A model generated the notes under the pieces. It did not search any database. It had not been told where the DNA came from and saw only the letters and a list, made by a program, of their open reading frames with translations. A program made the position numbers and the translations under genes. A DNA stretch of 64,000 bases from Chlorops oryzae (lineage: Eukaryota; Arthropoda; Insecta; Diptera; Chloropidae), in contig CM035806.1 of the NCBI GenBank assembly GCA_020466095.1, positions 111,187,639-111,251,638 of the forward strand. Direction: 5' to 3'. Below, piece by piece: positions 56,301 through 64,000 of this stretch (position 1 is its first letter; the number at the start of each line of letters is the position of its first letter).

Positions 56301-57262
56301 TGCCATCCACATTCACCCATTATTAGAACATCAATTTGACCTTCACCACCGACTTCCAATAAAGTACCGTCACCGATACGTACATGTCTTGAAGACGAAA
56401 ATTCTGTAAAATTAGTGAACCATTCACGATGGTATGTCATATGCTCTGAGGCGCCGGAATCCACTAACCATGCTTCATCTGATCTTGATAATTGTCCAAG
56501 ATCACCCATAAACGCGTCTTCAATTTTACGATTTGATTTTTGATTCGTCCTTTTTTGTAACAAAGGACAATCCTTCTTCCAGTGCCCCTCTTTTTTGCAC
56601 TTAAAGCATTTTCCAGAGGATTTTCTTGGTGAATCCTTCTTTCTTTTTGAAATAAAAGCGGCAACTTCACTATTACCTTTAGTCAACCGAGACTGCTCCA
56701 GAATTAACCGGTTGGTAAGGTTTTCTAAGGTTTGATTTTCTTTAGGTGCTGACTCCCATGCACTTACGAAATGATTATACGACGAGGGCACTGACATCAA
56801 GACTTTAGTAATAATCATCTTTTCTGATATAGGCTCTTGCAGATCCTTTAACATTTCAGCTTTTTCCTCAACTTTCGAAATAAATGTCTCAATCGTATCA
56901 TCTTTACACATTCGCAGTTCATAAAACTGCTGCTGGAGTAAATGAATGCTTGATTCTGACTTGAATTCGTGTAGAGAAAGAAGTTTGCTCCACATACTGC
57001 TTGCTGTTTTACAACAGACTAAATGTTGAATAATTGATTTATCAACTCCAGTCACTATGTAACGTTGGGCTTTGATATCAGCCTTTTCCCATTCTGTTTG
57101 GCTTATTGTTGAAGCTCCATCACCACTTCCGTCCTGTGGTTTTTTCCAGGTACCATCTGCAACTCCATATATACCCAAAGACTTCAATACAATCGACATT
57201 TGGAATTTCCACGAAGTCCAATTCGCTTTTCCAAGTAACTTGTCGATCTTGACATCCTCCAT
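53348..57262 (-). CDS. Copia polyprotein (Gag-protease-integrase-reverse transcriptase-RNase H)
   Basis: 1304 residues from ATG 57262. In order: Gag region (1-210) with a CCHC zinc knuckle CFKCKKEGHWKKDC (219-232); aspartic protease at DSGA (268-271); HHCC zinc-binding region (H410, H415, C440, C443); integrase catalytic D470 (HGDICGP), D532 (QSDNGTEF) and E568 (NGCAERE), 35 residues between the last two; reverse transcriptase with FDIKTAFLYGDL (911-922) and YVDD (995-998); RNase H with YSDSDYA (1153-1159), TTEAEY (1194-1199) and YVDNQSA (1229-1235). The order IN before RT defines the Ty1/Copia class. Length is within the usual range for a single-frame Copia. No stop or frameshift was found and all catalytic residues are present, so autonomy is plausible. 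How Gag is made in excess is not visible here; Drosophila copia uses splicing. Confidence 0.97.
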   Translation of the reverse strand: MEDVKIDKLLGKANWTSWKFQMSIVLKSLGIYGVADGTWKKPQDGSGDGASTISQTEWEKADIKAQRYIVTGVDKSIIQHLVCCKTASSMWSKLLSLHEFKSESSIHLLQQQFYELRMCKDDTIETFISKVEEKAEMLKDLQEPISEKMIITKVLMSVPSSYNHFVSAWESAPKENQTLENLTNRLILEQSRLTKGNSEVAAFISKRKKDSPRKSSGKCFKCKKEGHWKKDCPLLQKRTNQKSNRKIEDAFMGDLGQLSRSDEAWLVDSGASEHMTYHREWFTNFTEFSSSRHVRIGDGTLLEVGGEGQIDVLIMGECGWQKKYLENVLFMPNIRVNLFSTIATMEKGFEFISSKSECKFIRNNVVHAKGIRKSNLFEMCMNVLIPSNAEYGDSANVASAGSAVSLLLWHNRLAHQNFTHVKEQLRCHNIAYKNDISDVCEGCCYGKQHRITFQTSSNRAKKCGEIIHGDICGPMEEESVGGSKYFLLLKDDFSRYKWIYFLKYKDEVEEKLREFLMMVKNRSRSVFVFQSDNGTEFCNKRVQELLSNEGIQHQRTVPYTPEQNGCAEREIRTIVELARSVLYSKELPKKLWAEAIHYVVYTLNISGPSSETGKSPIELWFDKVPNIYQLKVFGCKVFCHIPKQIRRKLDKKSKAGIFVGYDYNTKGFRIYFNETNKVEIHRDVIFGNELADDKSSNSTAENKIIFRIPDLEDENQLRNIQVDGSNQQVNQENSNQELIVQKEDVTSNQKVGDEDSIQLSTFVEHQEESQGNRQGSGYNLRSKRNLNIFSMFLSVAEADEPSSFEEAMKSKYSEEWKSAMDEEYDALMKNQTWELCKLPNNRKLVDCKWVYKVKQNPNGRAERFKARLVARGFTQVYGLDYEETFSPVVKHESIRVLFAYAVQEKLSIQQFDIKTAFLYGDLDEEIYMQQPPGYVQEKSMVCRLKRSLYGLKQAPRCFNKKFVDIIDKFDMKSSNADPCIFIKISNGAKLILAIYVDDGLVMSNNENLSNEFINYLKKNFEIKLCELSKFLGFQIENGFLFLHQTQYILRILQKFNMEDCNSISTPMERHSIGNLQESKCVIFPYRELIGSLLYLSILTRPDISYAVGVLSRHLENPNAEHKIAAKRVLRYLHGTINYGLLYEKSSKMHLNVYSDSDYASDTENRRSTSGMIVQVGTSTVGWRSQQQKCVSISTTEAEYIAASESVKDIIWLKRLLMEISECSLKCTLYVDNQSAIKIIKNPEHHKRTKHIDVRFHFIREKYENGEFNVEYINSEAELADILTKPLSRPQFKFLRELIMKNVNI

Positions 57263-57344
57263 GGTAGATCAATATATGAGTTTCGCAGATATAAACTTTT
57301 AAGTTGAAACTTGAGTTATTCTTCAGACGTGCCAGGCTCAAAGC

Positions 57345-57359
57345 TCTGGGCCCATAACC
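57345..57359 (-). other. Copia primer-binding site, initiator-tRNA half type
   Basis: On the minus strand, directly after the 5' LTR, the sequence GGTTATGGGCCCAGA matches the known copia-type site complementary to an internal part of initiator methionine tRNA. This implies priming by a half-tRNA rather than by the tRNA 3' end. Confidence 0.85.
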
Positions 57360-57635
57360 TAATAACGAAGATAACCTCAGAGTCCTTTTTCCTGTAGATA
57401 TCCTCAGTATCCTGATATCCTCAGTATCCTTTGTCTTTTGGTAGACCAATATCCTCAGTAAGTATCCTCTGAGATATCCTCGGAATAATCGAGCAAAAAA
57501 GAATAGTCCTTATAATTATTAAAAACTATTTCTTTTTATTTTTCAACTGACTAACTTCTACAAATTCAGAATAAGGAAAACATCAAACAATGAATATATC
57601 TATGTTTACTAGATATAAACATTTTATAATCAATA
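57360..57635 (-). repeat. Copia 5' LTR (promoter-bearing)
   Basis: This 276-bp repeat is identical by reading to 53066-53341. On the minus strand it begins TATTGATTATAAAATG, which contains a possible TATA-like TTATAAAA, and ends CTTCGTTATTA beside the primer-binding site. Confidence 0.95.
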
Positions 57636-57708
57636 GGACCATCTAAGTTGAACTTCTTTTCGTCTGAAAAAATAACCTGCAAGAACAAATATAACTTAGC
57701 ATCATAAT

Positions 57709-58281
57709 CAGTGCCGGCCACCACTACAATTACCAACTGCGTTTGTATGCGTGCACATTACACAGCGAGAAACAGTTGTGGATGTTTTCATACAAAATTG
57801 CATACATTTTTCTTAGAGCCGAAAAATGTTGTTCTTTAGAACTGGGTATGTCCCTGGATCGATATGTCGCAAAAACTCGACGCCTCGTCCAAGAGGTAGG
57901 GATGTGTCATTTTGGAGCTTTTTCAGCTCATCTTCAGCTCTTTTATCTTGAAAGTTTAAAGTGCAGAGCAGAGAATTATTGTAAAAATAAATGATGTGCT
58001 GAATTTATAGATATTATATAATATAAATAACTGAATCTTAAGAACACGATGAAAAAATTCCTGAGGTATAAAAAATTATTTTTCTTCAAAGTGTGTCAAG
58101 GCTGAAAAAATTTACGTTCTCATCTAGCTTCATCCGACGCAGCTCCGTCTCGCTTGACGTTTTCCACTCAACTGAACGAATTTTTGGCTCTCAGCTTTGC
58201 TTCTCATTTGAGAGCAATTTTGTGCACATACGAGTGCTTACGCTCGTTTTGCTCTTTAGCTTGCTTCCTTGGCCGGCACTG
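57709..58281. mobile_element. hAT-type MITE with perfect 8-bp target duplication
   Basis: The ends are CAGTGCCGGCCA and TGGCCGGCACTG. The 8-bp flank ATCATAAT is identical on both sides (57701-57708, 58282-58289). The element is 573 bp and inserted in the Tc1-like transposase gene. It has no transposase and no recognised content. Confidence 0.9.
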
Positions 58282-58339
58282 ATCATAATTAAACAATATT
58301 CGTGCACTAGTACACCTTTGTCCAGTCTAAAGACAATTT

Positions 58340-58600
58340 TTTTTTTTTTTTGCGAATTCAAGGCGAGCTGCCTTACGACGCGGTAAAAGCTTTAGAGCTG
58401 GCTTCAAACTTTGCCTGGTAATGACTCCCGACTTTTTGAGAGCGCGGTTTATAGTCCATCGAGACACATTTAGGCCTAATTCGCCGACAATTTGTTTTGC
58501 ACTTTTTAATGAATTGCTCGCGGCGTTGACACATCGACGTTTATCTCGTTCGGAGAGTTTGCACTTCCTACCTCTTGTTTTCGTGTGGCTATTTCCATTT
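58340..58600 (-). pseudogene. Tc1-like transposase N-terminal DNA-binding part
   Basis: On the minus strand it reads RGRKCKLSERDKRRCVNAAS, then a segment with KSAKQIVGELGLNVSRWTINR and ALKKSGV, the second helix-turn-helix typical of Tc1/Tc3 transposases. It is continuous with 52539-53060 once Copia and the hAT MITE are removed, and is cut on its other side by DINE-A4 at 58602. Confidence 0.75.
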
Positions 58601-58601
58601 T

Positions 58602-59659
58602 TATACCCAGCGTAAGCGGGGTATATTAGTTTTGTGCAAATCTTGTAACAGGGAGAATTAAGCTCCGGAGATATAGAAAAATATATATAGAAATGATCAG
58701 GATCAAAAACTGAATCGATTTAGACATGTCCGTCTGTCCGTCCGTCCGTCCGTCTGTCCGTCTGTCCGTCTGTCCGTCCGTCCGTGGTCCGATCTCCTCC
58801 GAAACGGCTGGACCAATCAAGTCGAAATTTGGCACACAGGTATATTGGGATCCGAGTATGATCCTAAGTAAAAATGGGAGACATCCGCCCACTGCCACGC
58901 CCACAAATGAATATAATGTGTTTTCAGCAAAATGCTTGTAACTTGCGAACCACTCAACACATTCCATTGATATTTGGTGTACTGGTAAACTACGAAAAGG
59001 GACATATCCTGGCAAAAAATGGACGCCGCCCTCCTCGAGCCACGCCCACGAATAAGCCCAAAAATAAGGGCTTATCGTAACTTGTGAAGTAAAAGGCGTA
59101 GAAGCTTCAAATTCGCAACATAGGTTCACCAAGGCGAATGAAAGGTGTAGGAAAAAATTTAATGCGGCCCGCCCACTGCCACGCCCACAAATGAATATTT
59201 TTCGTAACTTCCGAAGTAAAAGGCGTAGAAGCTTCGAATTCGCAACATAGGTTCACCAAGGCGAATGAAAGGTGTAGGAAAAAATTTTTTGTGGCCCGCC
59301 CACTGCCACGCCCACAAATAAAGATTTTTCGTAACTTCCGAAGTAAAAGGCGTAGAAGCTTCAAATTCGGAACATAGGTTCACCAAGGCGAATGAAAGGT
59401 GTAGGAAAAAATTTTATGCGGCCCGCCCACTGCCACGCCCACAAATGAAGATTTTTCGTAACTTCCGAAGTAAAAGGCGTAGAAGCTTCAAATTCGCAAC
59501 ATAGGTTCACCAAGGCGAATAAAAGGTGTAGGGAAATAATTAATGTTGCCCTCCCACTGCCACGCCCACAAATAAGAAGCAAAACATAGTGCGCTCATAA
59601 TGTCGGGACGCTGGGTATTTCAAAGTCGGGCTTGACCGACTTTAGCTTTCTTACTTGTT
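58602..59659 (+). mobile_element. DINE-1-like family A element (copy A4)
   Basis: The copy runs from TATACCCAGCGTAAGCGGGG to CTTTCTTACTTGTTT with the 3' hairpin. Four internal 127-bp units have TTCACCAAGGCGAAT at 59124, 59252, 59379 and 59506. The flanks TTCCATTT and TCTTTTAAAA belong to the Tc1-like element. Confidence 0.9.
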
Positions 59660-60035
59660 TTCTTTTAAAAAATTACGGACTGCAGCTTCCGATCGAACAA
59701 TTTTTCTTCCAATTGCCCTCATTGACAATCCTTCTTTTTTTAAGAGCAAAAATAACACCTTTTTCAACATTTGAAAAACATTTTGCACGCGGAATTTCTA
59801 AATCGGAATTATTTTTATTCAAATTTCAAAATAACCACGTGCTCCTTTAACAAAAACTCTTCATGCAATGAATACTATGTTCTGCGTTTATAAATATGCA
59901 CCAATGATAAAACAAACATTTGACCATAACGGATGACTACCATGCGATTTTGTTGTTATTTTTTAACGCAATTATGTAATTTTTTATTCTTTTTAAAAAA
60001 ATAATGGTGCGTTTTTAAATTTGCACCATAGTGTA

Positions 60036-60902
60036 TACGAAAAAAACTGTTTGTACGAAATCACATGAAAAATAGGTTCATTCTTACCGACAGGGCTGGG
60101 CATTTTGAACTACCACTAAATTGCACTACCATTAACTCTTTAGTGGTAATGAAGAAACGAGTTTCACTATTACTAAACGTATAGTGAAAATTAAATAAAG
60201 TTTCACTATCACTAAACGTTTAGTGAAAATGAAATAAAGTTACACTGTCACGATGCCTTCAGTGCTAGTGAAATGAAATTGCACTATCACTAAACGTTTA
60301 GTGCTAGTGAAAAAAAGACTGGTTTTTGAGGAAGTAAAATGCATTACAATTTTGTTTCAACTAATCCTTTTTAGCCTTATTTAATACAGTGGTTATTGAG
60401 GGAAATATGCTAGGTAAGCATCTTCAAAGGTGTATTTGGACCACTAATCATGGTCCGCCCATTCTGATTTATGCATCATTTTAAAGGGGAAGAACTAAGC
60501 TTTAATTCAAAATTAAAAAATAAAAAAATGACGTCTCTCCTAGAAAATGAAGAAATAAAACTAAAATGCCAAATTTGTCTCATTTACCGTTATCGAAAAA
60601 TTTTTTTTGTATTGTTTTCGAAAAGTTCAGACAATTTTTTTAAAGAAACATTCGAAAAATTTTTTAAGCGAGGCGATTTTAGCCCCATTGTAATTCAATG
60701 AAATATGTTCTTCGAAGCAAAAACCTAAACTTTGACACCCTGTATCTCAGCAACCTGTGATTAAAATTTACTTTTTTTTTGCACATTTAACGTACTCTTA
60801 CATCTTAACAGCTGTACCAAGTTTCATCCAAATCGGAGAGAAAAAATTTTGCCGGTGGTACACTTGACGTGTTTTGCCCCATATGTGGGAACCTGAAGTG
60901 TT
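60036..60902. other. Repeat-like spacer with 40-bp tandem units
   Basis: From 60110 to 60330 units such as TTTCACTATCACTAAACGTT followed by TAGTGAAAATGAAATAAAG repeat about five times; each holds the palindrome CTAAACGTTTAG. The start CAGGGCTGGGCATTTTG near 60090 resembles a hAT end with no partner visible. From about 60700 the text (GACACCCTGTATCTCAGCAA, CAAGTTTCATCCAAATCGG) looks like old repeat DNA. Confidence 0.5.
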
Positions 60903-60918
60903 CCTCCGTATACATTCT

Positions 60919-61155
60919 CTAACACACAGCTCTAAGGACCTCCGCCTGAAAAATGGATGATGTTTTCCCCATAGCAGCTGCTTTCTGAAAATTAGGCCCA
61001 ACAACTCCCGCTCCAACGCTGCCGTCATCCATTTTGGACCCGTCGGTGTACCATTTCTGCGAGCCCTCTGCGATTTCTATATTATTATTTCTCCATGAGT
61101 CACGTTCTCTAATGACTACCTCATAATCTTGGGAGAAAATATGTTTTTGGTGCAC
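60919..61155 (-). pseudogene. RNase H domain fragment of the non-LTR element
   Basis: The reading shows KWYTDGSKMDDGSVGAGVV, the first catalytic aspartate motif of RNase H1-type domains in I/LOA/R1 elements, and SIFQAEVL, the glutamate motif. The remaining catalytic residues are missing because the element is truncated just downstream. Confidence 0.8.
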
Positions 61156-61185
61156 TTTGTCGGATAGCCCCAGGCATGGGGTGTC

Positions 61186-62566
61186 TCAGAAGATATCTAG
61201 AGCCTTTATATGCCCTGTAAGATTACCTTCTCTCAAGTTGCACAAGCTAAGAAGCCTGAGTGCTGCAAGGGCTGATTCTCTTTCAATCACAATGTGAAGA
61301 GGTGTTAGCCCTATTAGCGATCCCAGGCCTGTAGGTGGACAGGTTCTCATCGCCCCCGTTACGCTCAGGCAGGCTATTCTGTATATCGTGTTCAGGATGT
61401 TAAGAGCCTTCCTTTGGTTTATTTTAGGCCACCATGCCAAGGATGCATATGTGATCATAGGAAGGGTGACCATTTTAAAGGACCACGCCATCATTTAAGG
61501 TCGTACTCCCCAAGTTTTACCGTACAGCCTTTGGCACGCGAATATTGCCTTCATTCCAATTAAGTGTCTTGTCTAGGACAACCCCTAGATATTTCATCTC
61601 ATCGGAAATGTTAAGTTCCTGTCCACCGAGTTTTAGAGCCCCAAGGTTGAGCTTTCGTCTTCTGGTGAAGGGTACTACAGTAGTTTTGGTTGGGTTAATT
61701 GAAAGTCCCTTTTCTTGACACCATTCAGAGGTGATGTCAAGGGCTAGTTGCATCCGATCAGTTATGGTAGAGTCAAATTTACCTCTGACCACAATTACCA
61801 GATCATCTGCAAAGCCTTGAACTTCGAACCCGTTCTCATCGAGGATCTGATATAGCTCATCGATGACTAAAATCCAAAGAAGAGGGGATAGTACTCGTCC
61901 CTATGGACATCCTTTGGTTGTCCTTACTGTGAGTGCATTTAATCCCGAGTCAAAGACGACAGTTCTCCTTCGGAGCATACTGAGCGTCCATTTGATGATC
62001 ATTTGTGGAATCTCTTTCCTAATCATTGCTTGTTCGATGGAGTTAAATGACCCATTGTCAAAAGCTCCCTGTATATCGATTGATGTGCAGAGAGCTATTT
62101 CTTTACTGTCTAAAGCCTTTTCAATCTTTGTTGTCAGGCTATGTATGACAGTATCCGTAGATTTACCTGTTTGGTTGGCATATTGTTCCGAATGCAAAGG
62201 GAGCCTTGAGAGGTAGGTCTCCCTTATGTATTGGTCTAAGATTTTCTCCATTGTTTTGAGGAGTAAGGATGTCAGACTGATGGGCCTGAAAGCCTTAGGC
62301 ACATACACCTCTTGTCTCCCAGGTTTAGGGACGAAGGCTACTCTTGCACTTGACCAATCTTTTGGCACTACGCCTAGTTGTAGGCTTGCTCTAAAGATTT
62401 CCAACAAGTGTGGCGCTAATATGTGAATGCCTTTTTGCAAAAGGCACGCCTGTATATTATCTACGCCAGGTGACTTAAATAGACTAAAGGTGGAGACTGC
62501 CCATTTAATTTTGTTTACGGTGAATATTTTGCGGGTTAATGCTCGATCTCGTCTAGTCGCAACCAA
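61186..62566 (-). pseudogene. Reverse transcriptase of the non-LTR element, one nonsense codon plus later breaks
   Basis: Motifs in order: FSLFKSPGVDNIQACLLQ, FVPKPGR, FRPISLTSLLLKTMEKI, SEQYANQTGKSTDT, STDIQGAFDN-type text (TSIDIQGAFDNGSF), then GCP followed by a TAG stop at about 61901 in place of the expected glutamine of the P-Q-G motif, then continuing in the same frame to GFADDLVIVV (about 61800, catalytic aspartates intact) and EMKYLGVVLDKTLNW. A frame break near 61510 separates the thumb region (TYASLAWWPKI). So the polymerase core is nearly complete but cannot be translated without readthrough. Confidence 0.85.
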
Positions 62567-62569
62567 AAA

Positions 62570-63143
62570 CTATATCTCCTCGGTATGCTCTGCGCTCTCG
62601 TCGCACCTAACGCAGCCCGGGAAATAGATTTCTAGCAATAGCTGTCCCGTTTCTTCAAGGCTTCCCGTAAATGTTCCGTCGGTCTTCTTTAAAGTTGAGA
62701 GACCGTTTGAATGGTTTTTCGTGAGCGATTTTTGAAGTCTTGTTACTGCTGGGAGCGTTTCAATCTCCCCACAGAACTTCCTCCATGATGCTCTCTTCGA
62801 ATTCCTCAGCTCTTTATTATAGGCTGTGAGGGCACTTTTATACGTTGCCCCCATTGGACTTAGCCTTATTAAACAGCCGGCGCGCCGTCGACCTTAGTTC
62901 GTCCAATTGCCTGTTCCACCAAGGCACATTTCTTGACCATCTTCTGGTCGTTGGATCGCAACTATTTTCGAAGGCTGTATTTATGTTTTCACTTAATGTT
63001 TCAACTTCGCGATCTAGTTCTTGAGAGTTATTGATCTTCTCCCTTATGCATTCAATATCCTGCTCTAAGGAGAATTTAAAGCTTGACCAGTTGGTCTTCC
63101 TAGCATTTCTAACTGTAAACGATTCCTCTAAGCCTCCTGTCAA
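62570..63143 (-). pseudogene. Linker between endonuclease and reverse transcriptase, frame-broken
   Basis: Two overlapping frames (62838-63143 and 62570-62854) carry typical linker text: RWSRNVPWWNRQLDELRSTA, then NSKRASWRKFCGEIETLP and a segment ending in HTEEI. A frame change at about 62845 and another at 63150 separate them from neighbours. Confidence 0.7.
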
Positions 63144-63154
63144 GTCGAACCGTA

Positions 63155-63907
63155 TTATCGGTGGTCCGACAAAAAGATCTCTTCGAGTACCCTCCAGTTT
63201 GATATGCTGTTTGCTGTAAAGCAGCTCGCAAGAGTAAGATCTAGCACCTCACCTCGAATTGCATTTACAAAAGTGTGATCATTACCCCTATTCACTACTG
63301 TAAAATTATTTGTTGTAATAAAATCAAGTAATGACTCACCACTCTCATTGATGTCGTAACTGCCCCAGACGGTATGATGCGCATTTGCATCACATCTTAT
63401 TACCCATTGCACGTTCCTCTTCTTGCAGTAATCTACGATCTGCTTGAGCTCGTTGGTTACTGCTTCCTCCGAGTCACCAGGTAGGTAAAGGGAAGCCAGG
63501 ACTATAGTTCTTCTCCCTCTGGCACTAGGCACTTCTGCCTGTATTGCCACTACGTCCCTTTGTGTGAGTTCTGTAATAGGAAGGAAATTAATATGTTTGT
63601 TGACTAGCATTGCCGCCCTTGGTCGGTCGATATTATTGCTGTAGATCAGCTTACATGATTTAGTGCCAAGCCCGTTTACATGGCTCTTCGCAGCCCAAGG
63701 CTCTTGGATGAACACTACGTCCATCCTTTCTTTCTCCACCAGCGCCACAAGTCGCCATGACGCCCCTATGGCCCGATGGAGATTAACTTGGAGACACTTT
63801 ACCTGTCTCCACGTTTTTTTTCGGATTTTTGGAAAGGGACATTTAATTCCCCTTCCGGTCCTTTCGGACCTTACCGTCCTTCGTGCTATGCACCGTGGCC
63901 AATGCAT
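63155..63907 (-). pseudogene. Endonuclease domain (ORF2 start) of the non-LTR element
   Basis: ATG at 63907. Residues show the apurinic/apyrimidinic-type endonuclease pattern: CLQVNLHRAIGASWRLVALV, VVFIQEPWA (metal-binding glutamate), ASLYLPGD, WVIRCDANAHHTVWGS (aspartate/asparagine motif), TFVNAIRGEVLDLTLAS and a final SDHR (the SDH motif). The frame ends right after SDHR, where the linker should continue, so a frameshift or stop follows. Confidence 0.85.
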
Positions 63908-64000
63908 CTGGGTCGTTCTTTTCCCACTTTCTCAGCCGACCTTTTGCAGAAGATTTTTGTCGTCGGGCACTAGCTTTGTCCTCTTCTGCCGGCTTTATGG
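63843..64000 (-). CDS. C-terminal end of ORF1 of the non-LTR element, partial
   Basis: A lysine- and arginine-rich frame enters from the right edge (AEEDKASARRQKSSAKGRLR and onward) and stops at 63843-63845. It overlaps the ORF2 ATG at 63907 by about 65 bp, an arrangement common in non-LTR elements with two ORFs. Only about 51 residues are inside the window, with no zinc knuckle visible here. Confidence 0.55.
   Translation of the reverse strand, partial: IKPAEEDKASARRQKSSAKGRLRKWEKNDPDALATVHSTKDGKVRKDRKGN

Larger units (their letters stand above)
53066..57635 (-). mobile_element. Complete Copia-type LTR retrotransposon
   Basis: The element is 4570 bp, bounded by a 5-bp duplication GGACC (53061-53065, 57636-57640). 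Two 276-bp LTRs read as identical by eye. A primer-binding site lies directly inside the 5' LTR and a short purine tract (AGTGGGAG, mirror) next to the 3' LTR. One uninterrupted 1304-codon frame fills the interior. Identical LTRs and an intact frame point to a very recent insertion. Confidence 0.95.
52279..60033 (-). mobile_element. Tc1-like element split by Copia, a hAT MITE and DINE-A
   Basis: The ends CACTATGGGGCAAATGTAAA and the mirror of CACTATGGTGCAAATTTAAA are flanked by TA (52277-52278, 60034-60035). Removing the three insertions leaves about 1.55 kb, the size of an ordinary Tc1 element. Transposase pieces lie on the minus strand at 52539-53060, 57641-57680 and 58340-58600. Each insertion has its own clean boundaries, giving a relative age order: the Tc1 element is oldest. 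Confidence 0.85.
60903..64000 (-). mobile_element. Decayed non-LTR retrotransposon, R1/LOA/I-type, cut by the window edge
   Basis: The element is read leftward. It has the end of ORF1, an apurinic-type endonuclease, a reverse transcriptase and an RNase H in that order, the domain set of the R1/LOA/I groups. The RNase H is cut off at about 60903 and unrelated repeat DNA follows. ORF1 and ORF2 overlap by about 65 bp (63843-63907). LOA-like is my best guess from the NLHRAIGASWRL endonuclease start and the RNase H. Confidence 0.85.

Noticed and set aside
54258..57302. Plus-strand frames of 64-90 residues within the Copia element
   Set aside because: They are antisense shadows of the 1304-codon polyprotein.

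Overview
The window looks like repeat-dense nuclear DNA from a higher fly (Diptera, Brachycera; a calyptrate such as a muscid or blow fly is my inference). The reasons are AT-rich DNA with no dense gene array, many copies of DINE-1/INE-1-like non-autonomous Helitron-type repeats (TATACCC start, GATCAGGATC, runs of GTCCGTCTG, GCCACGCCCAC blocks, a hairpin, then ACTTGTTT), two mariners whose ends match the irritans/Himar1 type first known from horn fly, an intact Copia element, Jockey- and LOA-like non-LTR elements, and many Tc1, hAT, piggyBac-like and other TIR elements. I see no complete host gene. The best host-like coding sequence is one exon at 9250-9690; a second, weak candidate start lies at 44116.

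Layout. 1-8.9 kb: DINE-1-like families A, B and C, one carrying a 101-bp satellite-like array, plus microsatellites and two small inverted-repeat elements. 9.0-10.2 kb: possible host exon. 10.2-15.9 kb: a palindromic Tc1-like element (CAGTGGTGG ends, TA duplication) carrying a piggyBac-like MITE, a Himar1-like mariner, mirrored transposase fragments and DINE-B copies in both arms. 16.2-18.7 kb: GAATTCGAA-type repeats, a tRNA-like module and an inverted-repeat element split by DINE-A. 21.05-42.44 kb: a very large inverted-repeat structure whose arms become continuous only after nested insertions are removed (two identical-length 1922-bp palindromic elements with a transposase-like tail, three further Tc1-like elements, a 5'-truncated Jockey-type element with a 15-bp duplication, a second Himar1-like mariner, DINE copies, and hAT-type elements). 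42.4-45.9 kb: largely non-repetitive AT-rich DNA. 45.96-47.25 kb: a mariner with an open transposase frame. 48.0-51.6 kb: two further palindromic elements, one hosting a TA-flanked insertion with two facing tRNA-like modules. 52.28-60.03 kb: a Tc1-like element broken by an intact Copia retrotransposon with apparently identical LTRs, a hAT MITE with a perfect 8-bp duplication, and DINE-A. 60.9-64.0 kb: a decayed non-LTR element (ORF1 end, endonuclease, reverse transcriptase, RNase H) running off the right edge.

The genes shown are nearly all transposition enzymes; only the Copia polyprotein and the 46149-47174 mariner transposase are open throughout. Two themes recur and may be new: (1) elements of unrelated families that are long palindromes made from one transposon end plus part of its transposase; (2) tRNA-like Pol III modules (A box/B box) carried inside non-autonomous TIR elements, twice as facing pairs. 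Family names come from motif recognition by eye; no database search or alignment was run.
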